Origin: Blasia pusilla | Taxonomy: Eukaryota > Marchantiophyta > Marchantiopsida > Blasiales | DNA: 64,000 bases | Assembly (NCBI GenBank): GCA_050084515.1 | Contig: CM114274.1 | Coordinates: forward strand, 8,122,001 to 8,186,000 | Reading direction: 5' to 3' | In this document: in pieces, positions 10,735 to 26,945 of the stretch | Numbering within the stretch: position 1 is the first letter of the stretch | How the letters are laid out: each line of letters starts with the position of its first letter | Made by a program: the position numbers and the translations under genes | The notes under the pieces: model-generated | Databases searched by the model: none | The model's input: the letters and a program-made list of their open reading frames with translations, nothing else | Told to the model about the DNA's origin: nothing

Positions 10735-11001
10735 TCTATACTATAATTTGAGGAACCTTTATGACACGTGGAAAAAAGTGCCATGTGTCATACTCTTTCG
10801 GAATATGACATGTGGCATTTTTTTTCAAACCCGACGCATATTATATATAATTTTGGGAAGGAGCATGGAAAAAAGTGCCACATGTCATACTCTTTCGGAA
10901 TATGACACATGGCATTTTTTTCAAACCCGGCGCATATTCATATATAATTTCGGAAGGGAATGTGTACATGCATCGCACGGTCCCTTATGGGTGCTAACTA
11001 G
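10735..11001 (+). mobile_element. 267-bp non-autonomous Helitron
   Basis: The left end is A|TCTATACTATAAT, matching the plant Helitron 5' terminus (TC, then TMTAYTA). The right end has a GC-rich hairpin region (GGGAATGTG..CACGGTCCC) and then AACTAG|T, the CTRR 3' end with the T of an A/T target. No RepHel coding capacity is present, so it would need a helper. Two 97-bp tandem units lie inside. Confidence 0.75.
10768..10960. repeat. Two 97-bp tandem units, each a hairpin
   Basis: Units start at 10768 and 10865. Each contains GGAAAAAAGTGCCA followed by TGTCATA, a CTCTTTCGGA loop, TATGACA and TGGCATTTTTTT, an inverted repeat that could form a stem. The two units differ at a few bases, some compensatory (GTGTCAT/ATGACAT against CATGTCAT/ATGACACA). 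Confidence 0.85.
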
Positions 11002-11139
11002 TGATTATAAAACCATGAGGGATGTCCAACTACGTGGTAATTGTAGGGTGATATTTTAGGATTCGAATATTTGAATAAATTTTAATATTTCTTTAAGTAC
11101 GAATAAAAGAATTCAGTCTCCCCGACACCCCTGGGCTTT

Positions 11140-11520
11140 TACATTAATTAATTAATTAATTATTTCATTGCGGTGGCAAGACCAAGGCGGCAAGGCCCCC
11201 CCCTTCTCGAGTCTCAACCGCAGTACAACTCAAGAGTTCAACTTTGACTCGCTGTGGATGGATAGACTATAGAGTGCCGGCGGTCTGCCGGGATCCGAGC
11301 AGCCCGCACGGAGTCCGTGTGACCCCTACGGAGATGGTTCTCGGCATGCACCCCAATGCCACGGGCGCACGGCGAGGAAGGGACGGGAACGGAATGTTTC
11401 TAAAATCGTCGCTTTTGATCGAGTCGCTCACGCGGTCTGACTTCTCATGATTGCGGATATGTTTGTGCATCCAACGGATCTCCAAAACTTTTTCAACCCG
11501 TCCTAACTGCCCTTTCATGT
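11140..11520. other. GC-rich island in AT-rich surroundings
   Basis: Sequence from about 11165 to 11500 is clearly richer in G and C than its flanks and follows an ATTA run. Frames on both strands (68 codons at 11244-11450 and 83 codons on the other strand) lack motifs. It resembles in style the GC-rich repeats at 14.2-14.7 kb and may be a captured or inserted piece. Confidence 0.4.
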
Positions 11521-12473
11521 GAAACTCTTTTCTTTTCGCTCTTTTTCATTTATATATATATATATATATGATTTATAATTATTATTGAGATTTTCATTAC
11601 CACCCCGATTATCATCTCTTAATTGATTTCATTTCTATTATTAAAATAGGATGGGGTTTGAGGGATCCCTGGTGTCGACAAGTATGTTTTTTGTAATCTT
11701 CTCGTATTGATACGTGAACTGTTAACATAAGAGCTAACAAGAAAAGCTAAAGTAGTAGATTTAACGGACATGTTTCTCGTAGCACAGTGATTTTTTCACC
11801 CGCGCATAGCACGAACATGATTCTAGTAGGAGATAATAGTGGGAGTGATAGTTCTATAGTGCTCAGTGCGAGATGCATTTGTTGGAACCTATATTACATA
11901 GCACAAATAAGGACTCGTGTATGGCACGTGTCTTGTTTCACGGGCTGGTTGTGGCCTTTACATACTCGATTTTTTGAGTCCCCTAGTTTTTTATGTTCCG
12001 GATGGATTTTCCATAACCCATTTTTTATTGAGTTTTTCTCTATGTTTCTTTCCTCGTTTCTATTTGCGATTCGTTGATTATCCGAAGAAATTGCATGAAT
12101 GCATCCTCACGTCACTACGTTGTCATTTGCGTAACTTAGCGTACAAAATGATTGTGTATGCTTCACATCTAAGTTCATAAGAGTTTTTGTACTTAATAAT
12201 AGTGTGTATTGTGAGGATCACAATACACATTATATAAAAGGAAACTTGCCTCCAAATATGAGTTTAATTTTTGGCATAGAACTTACTTCCAACTTTTCCT
12301 ACTTTGACATTTTATAGGAACCCCTATTAATTTGCAAATATTCAATGATTGGAAAATTGAGTTATAATGCTACTTTTGAGGAACACGTTAAGTAGATATT
12401 CTAAACATTTTCATTTTACGAACAAATGAGGAGATGTTGACATTCATCTTAATAAATATGAACTCATTCAAAA
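11521..12473. other. AT-rich intergenic DNA
   Basis: Holds a short TA run near 11553-11570. I see no gene or element end. Confidence 0.5.
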
Positions 12474-12484
12474 TGTAGAGCATA

Positions 12485-12532
12485 TCTATATATTATGATT
12501 GGAGAGTGCCTCTTCATTTTGAGATCACCTCT
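12485..12532 (+). mobile_element. Orphan Helitron 5' end
   Basis: A|TCTATATATTATGATTGG is a Helitron-type 5' terminus in plus orientation. The region 12474-12532 is a near-perfect inverted copy of 12821-12877, the 5' end of the neighbouring minus-strand Helitron. I find no matching plus-strand hairpin and CTAG end, so the copy appears to be cut or overrun by its neighbour. Confidence 0.5.
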
Positions 12533-12684
12533 TAATGCATGAATGAGGACCAAAAACGTAAATACTCGACATTTTCTCCAACAACAAGGCCCTATTAGAA
12601 ATCTGAGAGCACGATTTACATTGAGAGTTGGAGATTGTGACAATCTATCTTCTTGAAATCCCACTACATTGTTATAAGTGTATA

Positions 12685-12866
12685 CTAGCTGGTGCTCGTG
12701 CCATGCACGGGCATGTATAATTTTGAAATATCCATCCTAAGTGTACAATTGAATTTGAGCGATCCTATTGGCTTAAACAACGTGCAATTCTATTGGTTAA
12801 AAAGGACATGTGCCAAAAGGAGAGGTGATCTCAAAATGAAGAGGCACTCTCCAATCATAATATAGA
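12685..12866 (-). mobile_element. 182-bp non-autonomous Helitron
   Basis: On the minus strand it begins A|TCTATATTATG at 12866 and ends with a hairpin GCCCGTGCATGGCACGAGC and then AGCTAG|T at 12685. Both ends fit plant Helitron termini and insertion between A and T. It has no coding capacity. Confidence 0.7.
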
Positions 12867-12877
12867 TATGCTCTACA

Positions 12878-14150
12878 AACTTTTTTGAGAAAAAATCATA
12901 AACTTATCCATAGTTGTTCACCTTACGAAATTATATCCTTTAAGGATCCATGAACATTACTTGCAAGCTCAAATTGAAACACCAATATGCACATGACCAG
13001 ATAACGTTGAGAACTGATGAGTTGAGAAGTCTCAAGTTGAACTTCTTTCTATTTAGTTACTTCTCTTTGAAAGAAAAGAAATAATTCTTGGCTAGTGTTG
13101 ACACTCTTTTGTAAGCGCGTTCAAGAAAGTTAGGAGATTTTCAATTTGGATCTGGAAAATTACAAAATTTTCGTAAAGAGAAAATGAATTCATTTTTATA
13201 ATTAAAAAATTTGTGCTAAAATTCAACAACATTCTCAAACTTTTATCTAGTCAACACGCTCTCTTATGAGTACTATTTTCATCTCTCAACAACAAACATC
13301 TACCATCTTTCGCACAATCCAAATGTCACAATGACCATCAATTGAGTTACATATTAACTTCATTCTCGCTATAAGAACGTAACACACTACTTTAAGCTAG
13401 TCTCGTCTAAGTTCAGTCCTTATATCCTAGGGTCCACACTATTTTCGTATTGCATCATGGTGTAAATTTTCCTTTGGCTTCTAATGGGTGTGGTTTTGGA
13501 GTTCATTCTATTTTTTTTATATTAAAAAGAGGGATGGATTTTCCCATCCTTCTTTATTCTACCTCCAAAATTTTCTTTATTTTAATCTTAAAATTTTAAT
13601 TTTATTTTATGAAATTATTCATGAAATGGAATCTAATAATTTACGATTAGTTTTTTTTAATTTAAAAAATATTTACATAATTCTGAAAATGGAATGGGAA
13701 AAAGGAGGAAAAAAAATTAACCCCTAAGAAGAAAAAATAGAGGTTGTGAAATTCCATTTATTCTTTGATATAGTAGGAACTTAAAATTTAAAATATATAA
13801 TTAGAATTGTAAAATTTAAAATTTAAATATAAAAAAGAAAAGATATCTAATGATTATAAGGATCATCTTATGGGGAATAGACATTAAAAACTATTATTTT
13901 GGAATTTTTTTACATATGGAGCTCATTCAGATACTTCCATGCATAATAGGGGGTGCTTTAATTTCTCCCCGTGAGTAGTGTCGAGATTCAAGTTGACACA
14001 TCTATATTTTATTGCTAAATAATTTGTAATGAAAAAACATTGTAATGAAAATATTTAAACCTCAAATACACTTGAAAGCAATTAAAAATCATGCTTAATT
14101 TTTATTTCTGCTACGTACGTGTACGCTTACTCACCCATTCGACAAAAAAA
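12878..14150. other. AT-rich intergenic DNA
   Basis: Contains long A/T runs, especially 13490-13900. Short frames have low-complexity composition. No gene supported. Confidence 0.55.
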
Positions 14151-14174
14151 AACTAGAGGACGCTCTTGAAAAAT

Positions 14175-14720
14175 TATGTGTGGAGTCGGAGCCTTCCGTG
14201 AACTCGCATCGGAAACAGGGAGGCAGAACTCACGACCGTGTCGCCATCACTGCCATGCGCGGTCCAGGTCCTACGCCTGGGTACTTACTACCTGGGGTTT
14301 CCACGCAGGGCTTGACGGACGAAGGTATGGGGCGAGGTCCTCGGGCTAAGGATCCCGACGGGCTACATGTAGGCTAGGGACAGGATGGCGGGGGAGGGGG
14401 GGTTCATGATAGAGACTCCGTCACTATGAAATCCGTTAAAACGTGTTTTACCGAACTGGACCGACAGCTTTTATAGTAAAGAAAGCGATTCTGTCCGAGC
14501 CTTGGATGGAACCCGAGTAGAGAGACGGGAAACCCACGACCGTGTCACCATCACCTGCCATGCGGTCCAGGTCCTACCCTTGCGTACTACCTCGGCTAGA
14601 CGGAGGGAGTCCGGAGTCCGGACTTCGGGGGACGGACGGATGTATGGGGCTAGGTCCTCGGGCTAAGGATCACGACGGACTGCAGGATGTGGATGCACCT
14701 AGCCCTAGGTTCACATGAGG
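14175..14720. repeat. Diverged GC-rich direct duplication upstream of the kinase gene
   Basis: About 14185-14380 and 14490-14690 share blocks: ACGACCGTGTC(G/A)CCATCAC, CCATGCG..GTCCAGGTCCTAC, GGTCCTCGGGCTAAGGATC and CGACGG. The copies are about 310 bp apart and diverged by substitutions and small indels. GACGGA/TCCGTC words continue to about 14880. Confidence 0.7.
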
Positions 14721-15099
14721 GACTCCGTCCAGTGACGGACTCCCGCGACGAAATTCGCCCGTGAGGCCGCGTTGACATGACATGACACGGAGTCAGTTGG
14801 TCACATTTTACCAGACAGTGACTGAGTAAAACGGAAGGAAAAAATAAGGGAAAGGACGACGGACGGACGGGAAAGAGAAGAGCTGGGAAGACGGATCCTC
14901 GCTAAGCAAAAGAGATAACACGCTCGGAGGACAGGTGTCTCGTGCCTGTGGAGAAGATCGTACGCTGCCGCGTATTAGACGTCAGTCACTTGACATCAGG
15001 CGATTGAAGCGCGGTGCTCCATGCGTCCGTCCATGGGCATGCGCATGAGGGCCGACGCCTGGCCCGCCTTTATTATGACTACGGTGGACGTTCAAGAGG

Positions 15100-15283
15100 A
15101 GCCGCGGGCGGTGCAGCGCGGTGTGCACAACAGAAGAGAACAAGAGCAGATCAGCGAAGTCGAGGACGAGGAATAACAAAAGGCGAAGTCTAGCAGTGGG
15201 ACTAGGGAGAGAGAGAGAGGAGAGTCGATCCGATACGAACGGTGCAGTGGAGGAACAGTTCGCGGGGGAGGGGGATGGATTGA

Positions 15284-15322
<39 letters not shown>

Positions 15323-16046
15323 GAGAAGGATGCGCATTGCACATGCGGCGAGGGGTTTCAGGGAGTCGTGCAGGGATCTGGTGGGAGGTACTGGGAGCTA
15401 GCACAGCGGCAACTCCAGCGGCTCGGGCACGGCAATTGGGGGAGGGAGAATAGGACGCGCTTGACAGGTCGGGCAGAAGGCTGGCGGAGGAAGCTGTACC
15501 GGAGGGGGGAGATCGATCTCGGTGCTGTGCTAGAGATGGTGGGGAAAACGGGTTCATTGCTGGGGAAGATGGTGGGGAATTGAGAGACGAGTGCAATTGC
15601 AGGCGTCTTTGGAGTCCTTGTTAGGTCCAGGGTGTGAACGGTGGAAGGTCTGTAGAGGGCCTGCAAGGCGTCTGAGGCGAGTGTAGTTGGAAGAAGAGAA
15701 AGGCGAAGTTCAATCGGCAGGCTTTGGAAGGGAGAAAAAGTTAGTGGAGTGGAGTGGAGTGGAGTGGAGTGAAGTACGCTGGAAGGGAAGCACGAGGGAT
15801 CGCTCACGCTAGCGGACGAAACTTGAGGGAAGCGAAGAAGGAGGACCTCGGGGAATCGCAGAAATTGGAGAGAAATAGGATAGCAAAGTGTCGTAGTGAT
15901 GAAGGAGCGGGGGCGAGGGAGGTAGTGTAGATGGTAGCGCAGGTTTAGAACAGAGTGTTGCTCGGGTCAAGAGAAAAGTGCGAGTGAGCAGGTGCGAGGA
16001 GGCAGCGAAAGGAAGCACGCGCCCCAGGAATTGTTCAGGATTTAGT
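15100..16046 (+). other. Purine-rich, GC-rich upstream and leader region of the kinase gene
   Basis: The strand upstream of the kinase start is rich in G and A, with a GT-GA microsatellite (about 15285-15320) and a GTGGA repeat (about 15745-15770). On the opposite strand it gives long serine/leucine frames that are artefacts of this composition. It probably holds the transcription start and 5' UTR. No TATA box is placed with confidence. Confidence 0.5.
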
Positions 16047-21086
<5,040 letters not shown>

Positions 21087-23240
21087 GCAACGATGTCGTG
21101 TTGTAGTTTCCACTTTTTTTCTATTTCTTCCAACTGTACCTCGGTGGTTTGAGCATATGCCCAATAGAAAGTCTCGGCGCTTTTAATAAGCTAAGACGAT
21201 TGATGGTTAGTGTACAAGGTTGTAGATAGTTCAAATAGACCGGCAGGTTAGTAATCATTTACACATCTGACCTCTCAGAGTCAGGAAAAGAATTGTATGT
21301 TTAGTAGAAATCTCATAGGTATCTTTACCACTGAAATTTGCTATTCAAAATGCTCCATCATTGTTTTAAAGTTAGGCGGGTTGAAGATGCAGAGCATCCC
21401 CGCTCTCTAGAAGGACTTGCGCAATATAAGTGCGTTCCTACAGCCGTTATCTATCTACAGAGGGAACTGTGCAATTGCCAATGTCTTTTAAGTATTAAGA
21501 ACTGAACGTTGAAGCTGAGTGGGGAGTTTTGCATAATCACTGTGCCCCAGGGTATCTTGTCTAGTTACTTTGAGTTTTAGCAGGAGCAAGCGCTTCTCTT
21601 CAACAATTCAAGAGCTACGCACACGTGGATACAAGACAATTCTCACCTACCAGCCCCCACGGGCTCAGGATTTGACTTTCTCGGTTGCAGGCAGATTGAA
21701 GCCAGCCCGTGCCATTCCGATGGCAGCAAAGGAGACCATGGTACTTTGGACCCTGCTCCGGTTATAAAGTGAATTTCTTATGCATGCTTCGCACCTCTGT
21801 ATGCAATCGCCACTGGTTCACAACCTCTCTGTCCATGACTAAAGCTCCTGGAGATGGGTTGCAACTCTCTGCTGTGGGTCGGGATACCTGTCAACATGCC
21901 TTTGTCTTGCATATCGAGAGTCGATCAAAAGTGGTGTCTCGCTAGACGAAGAAAAACTCTGTGCGCGATCTGAGATGACATAGTCCAGTTCCAATCCCTT
22001 TCTGACCTCCATATCTCCTTACTATCTATACTCTGGTTACTCTGGTTACTCTGGTGTGAAAACTCTCACCTCAGGGCTCTCTGATCACCGTGCCAGAGAA
22101 CTGTCTAAGGGCTTGAGTTCCAGAATGTTCAATAGCACTACCTACTGCTTTGCCCTTGGTGTACATGGCTGTGAGCTTGGTCAGGGTTTCTTGAGCTCCA
22201 AGTCCATTTATATATACTCTTTGGCGATCGTCAATTCAGCCGTCATCTCAATGTATATCGTATCTCCTGATGAAGTTTATCATCCTATCATATTGAAGTT
22301 TATTGTTCTACCTGGTGAAAGACATCTAGGAGGGATGATAGACCAAAGACCACTAACAAGACTACATGGGAAGTTGTGCTTCACTTTTCTATGGTACACT
22401 TACGAAGACTCCTCAAATTGCATTTGGATCCATTTGCTTCCCACATTCTGTTTTCATAAAGGTAGATATTTTTAACCTATTTCCAAAGAGTTGACACTTC
22501 AAACTCCTGAAAATATTAGTCCCACTTTGAAAATAACTCGATGATATGGAAAAGCCACCCCATCATTTCTTAGAATATTCTTTGCATACTAGGTTATGAC
22601 ACTTATTTAAATACATAAAACTTTCCATTTGTGAAGAGTCTTATGTGGTTAGAGGAAACCTCCTCAAATGTTCACTTTTTTTTTAAGGTCCTTCAATTGA
22701 TAATAATTGTCCACTTAAGATCCTTTGTTAACGCATGTCATTTAAAAATAATTATATTAAAGGGAAATCCTATGTCACTTGTGCATAATGCATTGCACGA
22801 ACAACATATGAGTGAATAGGGTCGAAAGAGCTCGCACACTTAAAGAATTGACAAATAGCCTTAAGTTTTGTAACATTGATCTTTGGCGCTAATCTCGTTT
22901 CGGAGTGCTTAGCTTATGTTCATCTTCTTAGGTGAAAATCACAAGTTTGTAGATAGATTGGTTCAAGAGTTAGGAGTGCAGACATTATATGTTTCAAACA
23001 TGAATCTTTTGAAACATAACAATGTGCAACACGTCATGTTGGGGTGCAAATCTTTATGTGCAACTAAAATCCACATAATGTGCTTGGAATATAGGATAGT
23101 CATCATGTAATGGATAAAAGGAGGAAGGGAGAATCTAGAGAGGAAAAAGGCAATGAGGGTTGAAAAGGAGCCAAGACCAAAATCCAAAGTAGTTTGAAAA
23201 TTAACATGTAGGACTATAGAGAGTGTTGGCCATAGCACGC
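21087..23240. other. 3' flank of the kinase gene and intergenic DNA
   Basis: The 3' UTR presumably lies in the first few hundred bases. Frames at 21570-22475 have mixed composition and no motif or splice-supported family match. No gene is called. Confidence 0.5.
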
Positions 23241-23379
23241 ATCAAATGTCTACTCATGTGACCATAAAGAGAAGAAAACACTGTAGAAAAAAGGGGAAGG
23301 AATAAGGGCAATTCAAAAATTCAAAAAGATCCCAAGTTAAAAAGAGGTTGGGTTGGGTTGAAAGGAGAGGACAATATCT

Positions 23380-23404
23380 CTCTCTCGCTCTCTCTCTCTC
23401 TCTC
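23380..23404. repeat. CT microsatellite
   Basis: A short pyrimidine CT tract, directly visible. It is followed at 23412-23442 by a 31-base element also found beside a CT tract in an LHCB5 intron. Confidence 0.85.
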
Positions 23405-23411
23405 CAAGGTA

Positions 23412-23442
23412 TATGGTCGCAAGGCTACGATAGGCACTACTT
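23412..23442 (+). repeat. 31-bp dispersed element, copy 1
   Basis: TATGGTCGCAAGGCTACGAT plus AGGCACTACTT matches 31881-31911 with two differences. Both copies adjoin CT tracts. Confidence 0.8.
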
Positions 23443-24500
23443 AATGAGTACAGTCTCTCTCAATCGCGAACCTCGAAACCAAACGAGCACCAAGCAGAAC
23501 ATCCAAACTCTAGCGTGCTCATGCTAGGATGGTTTGTGCTTTGGAGCGGTCTCGAGAAGAGACAAGTTAGGAAACACAAGTGCGACATGGGAGCGAACCT
23601 AGCGATCCGAGTATTTCAAGCGTTTATGGTCACGACCATAAACCGGAACCAAACGGAAATCCAGACTTGAGAGGAGTCGAGTCTAGGATGAGACGTGGCC
23701 ACAAGGTGAGAACCGGACTTGGAATGTGACTAGCATTTGGGATTTTCGATTGTATTTTGGACCATAAATTTTAATCTCGAGATGCGTTGGGGACAAGTAA
23801 GGTGGCGTTGGAAAGCTTATGTAAATTAGTTCCAACGCTTCAAGGATCTCAACAAATGCACAAGTAAAGGCTGAGATATTGGCCAAAAACAAATGTATGG
23901 GGAGTCGGGTTGAGGGCCAAAAAGATGGGCCTAGGTGTCTCTTCCCAAAGGTAGGGGGAGGGCGGGGATCCCCAAAAGTACTAGTAAGGGGGAAGATATC
24001 CAAGGATGCGTGGGACTCAAACCCCACGTTGGGGCACCGCGGGGCGACTCAAGGGCACGGAATGGATCGGGAGTTTTGGCGTTGGGATTTAAGACCCAAA
24101 CCAAGTCCAATAGAGTGGATTTCGGAGGTCCCTATTGGATTCCAACCCGTGATTCATATTTTTGGGTCTTGTGTTGGGGGCTCATGCGAGGTCCATTAGA
24201 CAGTTGGGACCACTAGGCGCGCAAATATTGTTTCAGGTATCTGGACTAACCTGAAAGTCCGTCCCAAATCTTGGAAGACTTGCCCGTGTTGGGAAGTTAG
24301 GAACTAAGGAAGGTTGAGTTTGATGAGGTGCCAAGTTGAGACTCGATGGGTTGGAAGGCCGATTGACCCACACCAAACTAAGGTGAGTGTGTTTAGGTGC
24401 AGATTGGCTATGAGAGCGTTTCCTATTGAACGTATGCTTCCGCAACACTAAGGTTTCCGTTCAAGAGGAGTAGGCGCACGACGCTCTCTCTACGAGATTA
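23443..24500. other. Unassigned moderately GC-rich DNA
   Basis: Open frames on both strands (for example 23879-24216) overlap each other and show no known motif. The composition differs from the AT-rich DNA to the right and it may be a retroelement LTR or internal relic, but no second copy is in the window. Confidence 0.4.
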
Positions 24501-25380
24501 GCTTTGCACTTTCAAGAAATGATGCCTACATGATTATTGTTGGGATTTTTTATGTGTCTCTTGAGATTTCAATTTGTACACATGGGTCATTCAATTCTTG
24601 CACAATACACTTTGATAACTTGGTCGCCCCTACCTAAGAAGATAAAGAATAGATTTAGCAAGAATTTTAGATGATTTCCAATCTTTGCATCTCTTTAAGT
24701 GCTTTTCTCAAATTGAATCAATTTCTCTACATTTGAACGCACATGTGAAATAAGAATCGGGATATAACATCACATTCTAAACATCTATGCTTGGGCAATT
24801 TTATACTCTATAAGGAACATAGTGTTTTTAGCACCAGGAAATCTACAAGTAAGTCCAGAAGCACTAGTTTATACCTACCTTGACTAAAAGTGCCAACATG
24901 TAAAATTGTAGTTATAAATTAAAACTAAGATGGATTAGAAAAATGATGTGGAATGGAATTTTTTGAATGAAAAATTTTAACATTTCAAGATTTTATTATT
25001 TATTTAAAAAATTAATGTGTCTTCTTTAAGACTATCACAAGAACTAAAGCTAGTCGAACTTAGTTGTATACCAAATATTAAAAAGTGGTGCGTGCAGTTT
25101 TTTAAATTATGAAAAGAAAATTTTAATCATTTTCATTTTCAAAACATTACATGGAATGTATAATACTAGTGCTAGTGGTTATGGCTAAAAACTAAAACTA
25201 AGATAAACTAGAAAAAAATTGCCTCGCATTTTTATTTTCCTAATAAAAAGACTTGCTTTTTAAGATTTTCTTATTTATTAATCTAAAAAAATGGTGTCTT
25301 ATTTAAGACGAATACAAAATCACAAGAACTAAAGTTGGTATGCACTTAGTTGTATATCAAATACTAGAGATATAAATGAA
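24500..25380. other. AT-rich intergenic DNA
   Basis: No gene or element end seen. Some phrases (for example AAGACTATCACAAGAACTAAAG and GACGAATACAAAATCACAAGAACTAAAG) occur twice about 300 bp apart, suggesting an old local duplication. Confidence 0.45.
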
Positions 25381-25389
25381 GGTGGAAAT

Positions 25390-25760
25390 GCTAAACCCTA
25401 AACCCATTTCTGGACAAGAAAGTGGGGAGGGAGGGCCCATATAAGCAAGTCCTTCCATAAGATGAACATAAGTCCACAAACACACACTTTGTCCATATAC
25501 AACCTTGCCTGCTTCATAGTTGCACAAAAATGGACATTGATGGACAAGTTTAGACATGGATTAGAAGAGATGGGGCCCACACTTTATAGCTCATGGCAGA
25601 AGGAAAGACAAGGGCGAGTGGGGCTATAAGAGGGGAGGGAGTGGAGGTGGGAGGAGGAAGAAATGGGAAAGTGCGGAATAGTGGGGCAAGTGGAGGGAAT
25701 GAGGAAGAAGGGGAAGGTGAGGCCCATATGGACAAATCCTTCCATAGAACAAATCCAGAA
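25390..25760 (+). repeat. Dispersed repeat, copy 1
   Basis: Blocks such as GGAGGAAGAAA, GTGGAGGGAATGAGGAAGA and GGCCCATATGGACAAATCCTT match 52580-52750 in the same orientation. A local copy of the GGCCCATATAAGCAAGTCCTT block also occurs at 25432-25455. Two telomere-like CCCTAAA words sit at 25391-25405. Class unknown. Confidence 0.6.
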
Positions 25761-26655
25761 AGGAAAATAGAGAAAGGATCCAATACTATTATTATTTTCA
25801 TGAAAACCTAGCAATCCATTGAACATATTTCTTACATCTTTGCCAAAACTACTAAATTTGCTAAATTCAAATGTGGCCCAAACAACTTAAAATTAGAGAA
25901 ATGGAAGTCTCGCAAACCAAAATAGATGACAAATTATGAAGGTATTTTGGTAGTAAGGCCTTCATATAAAATTTTAATTATTATTTGATGTAAAAGCGTT
26001 TTAAAATTGGCATGTTCATAATTCTTTTTTTAAGAAAAAAAAAGTAGAGGGGAATGCTTCCTTCTTACTCCTTTGGATTAACAAAATGATACATATGTGG
26101 GAGTCATGCACAACTTTAAAATTATTGTAAGCATAACATTGAATGTCATTATTTAGCCAACCTAGAGTAGGGCGGAGATCTATATACATCATTTATATGT
26201 ATTTTAATGCTAAAGAAGATATAGTTACAATTCCTCTCTTTTTTAACACACTAGATTGATCTTATATTTGAGTCTTTCATTTTCACTCATCTTTTTTTTC
26301 ACTTACGTGTCTTTATTTCTCAAACCCATCATGATTTGTAGGGTACAAATTCCATATGAAAATCATCATACTATTGCTATAAAGATTGATAACTTGAAGG
26401 GTAAGAGTTTATTCAACCATGCTTACTTGTATGGCATCTCAATATTGAACACTCAATAAAAAATTCATGATCATATTAGAATGTATTGGAAATTTTTGGT
26501 TTTCTCTAAGGGAAAAAAGGCATTTAACATAAAGAATGGATAGAAAGATCCACAACGAGGATAAAGAACTAAGAGTAAGAGATAAATCGAAGCACCAAAA
26601 GTAATTCGACCCAAATTCACACAAAAAATTAAAGGGGAAATTTTTGTAAGTGATA
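25761..26655. other. AT-rich intergenic DNA
   Basis: No supported gene or element. Confidence 0.5.
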
Positions 26656-26945
26656 CCTACCTTTAAAGAGGCACATAAGGGACCGTGTATCGCACGGTCC
26701 CTTATTAACTCAACATAACTCTCCTACCGATATTTACACAACCTCCTTGAAATGATTCAAAGTATTTTTGAGAAAAGTGAAGTGACACTTTCACTTATTA
26801 CTAGCTCATGTTTAGACGTAACCCTCCTGTCAATATTTACACAACCCTTTTAAAATGATCCAAAATATTTTTGAAAAAAGCCAAGTGCCACGTGTCAGAT
26901 AGAGGAGCAACTATAGAAGACTCCATCCTTTAATTAGTATATAGA
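26656..26945 (-). mobile_element. Helitron-related element with one clear end
   Basis: On the minus strand A|TCTATATACTAATT starts at 26945, a Helitron-type 5' end. At the other side lies an exact hairpin AAGGGACCGTG-TATCG-CACGGTCCCTT (26673-26699), close in sequence to the terminal hairpin of the 10735-11001 element. The expected CTAG after the hairpin is missing (CTTTAAAG is found), so the 3' end is eroded or wrongly placed. Inside, two units of about 108 bp (near 26710 and 26819) are tandem copies. Confidence 0.5.

Noticed and set aside
23412-23426. TATGGTCGCAAGGCT resembles a conserved piece of 18S rRNA
   Set aside because: The match stops after about 15 bases and no further rRNA sequence flanks it, so it is probably chance.
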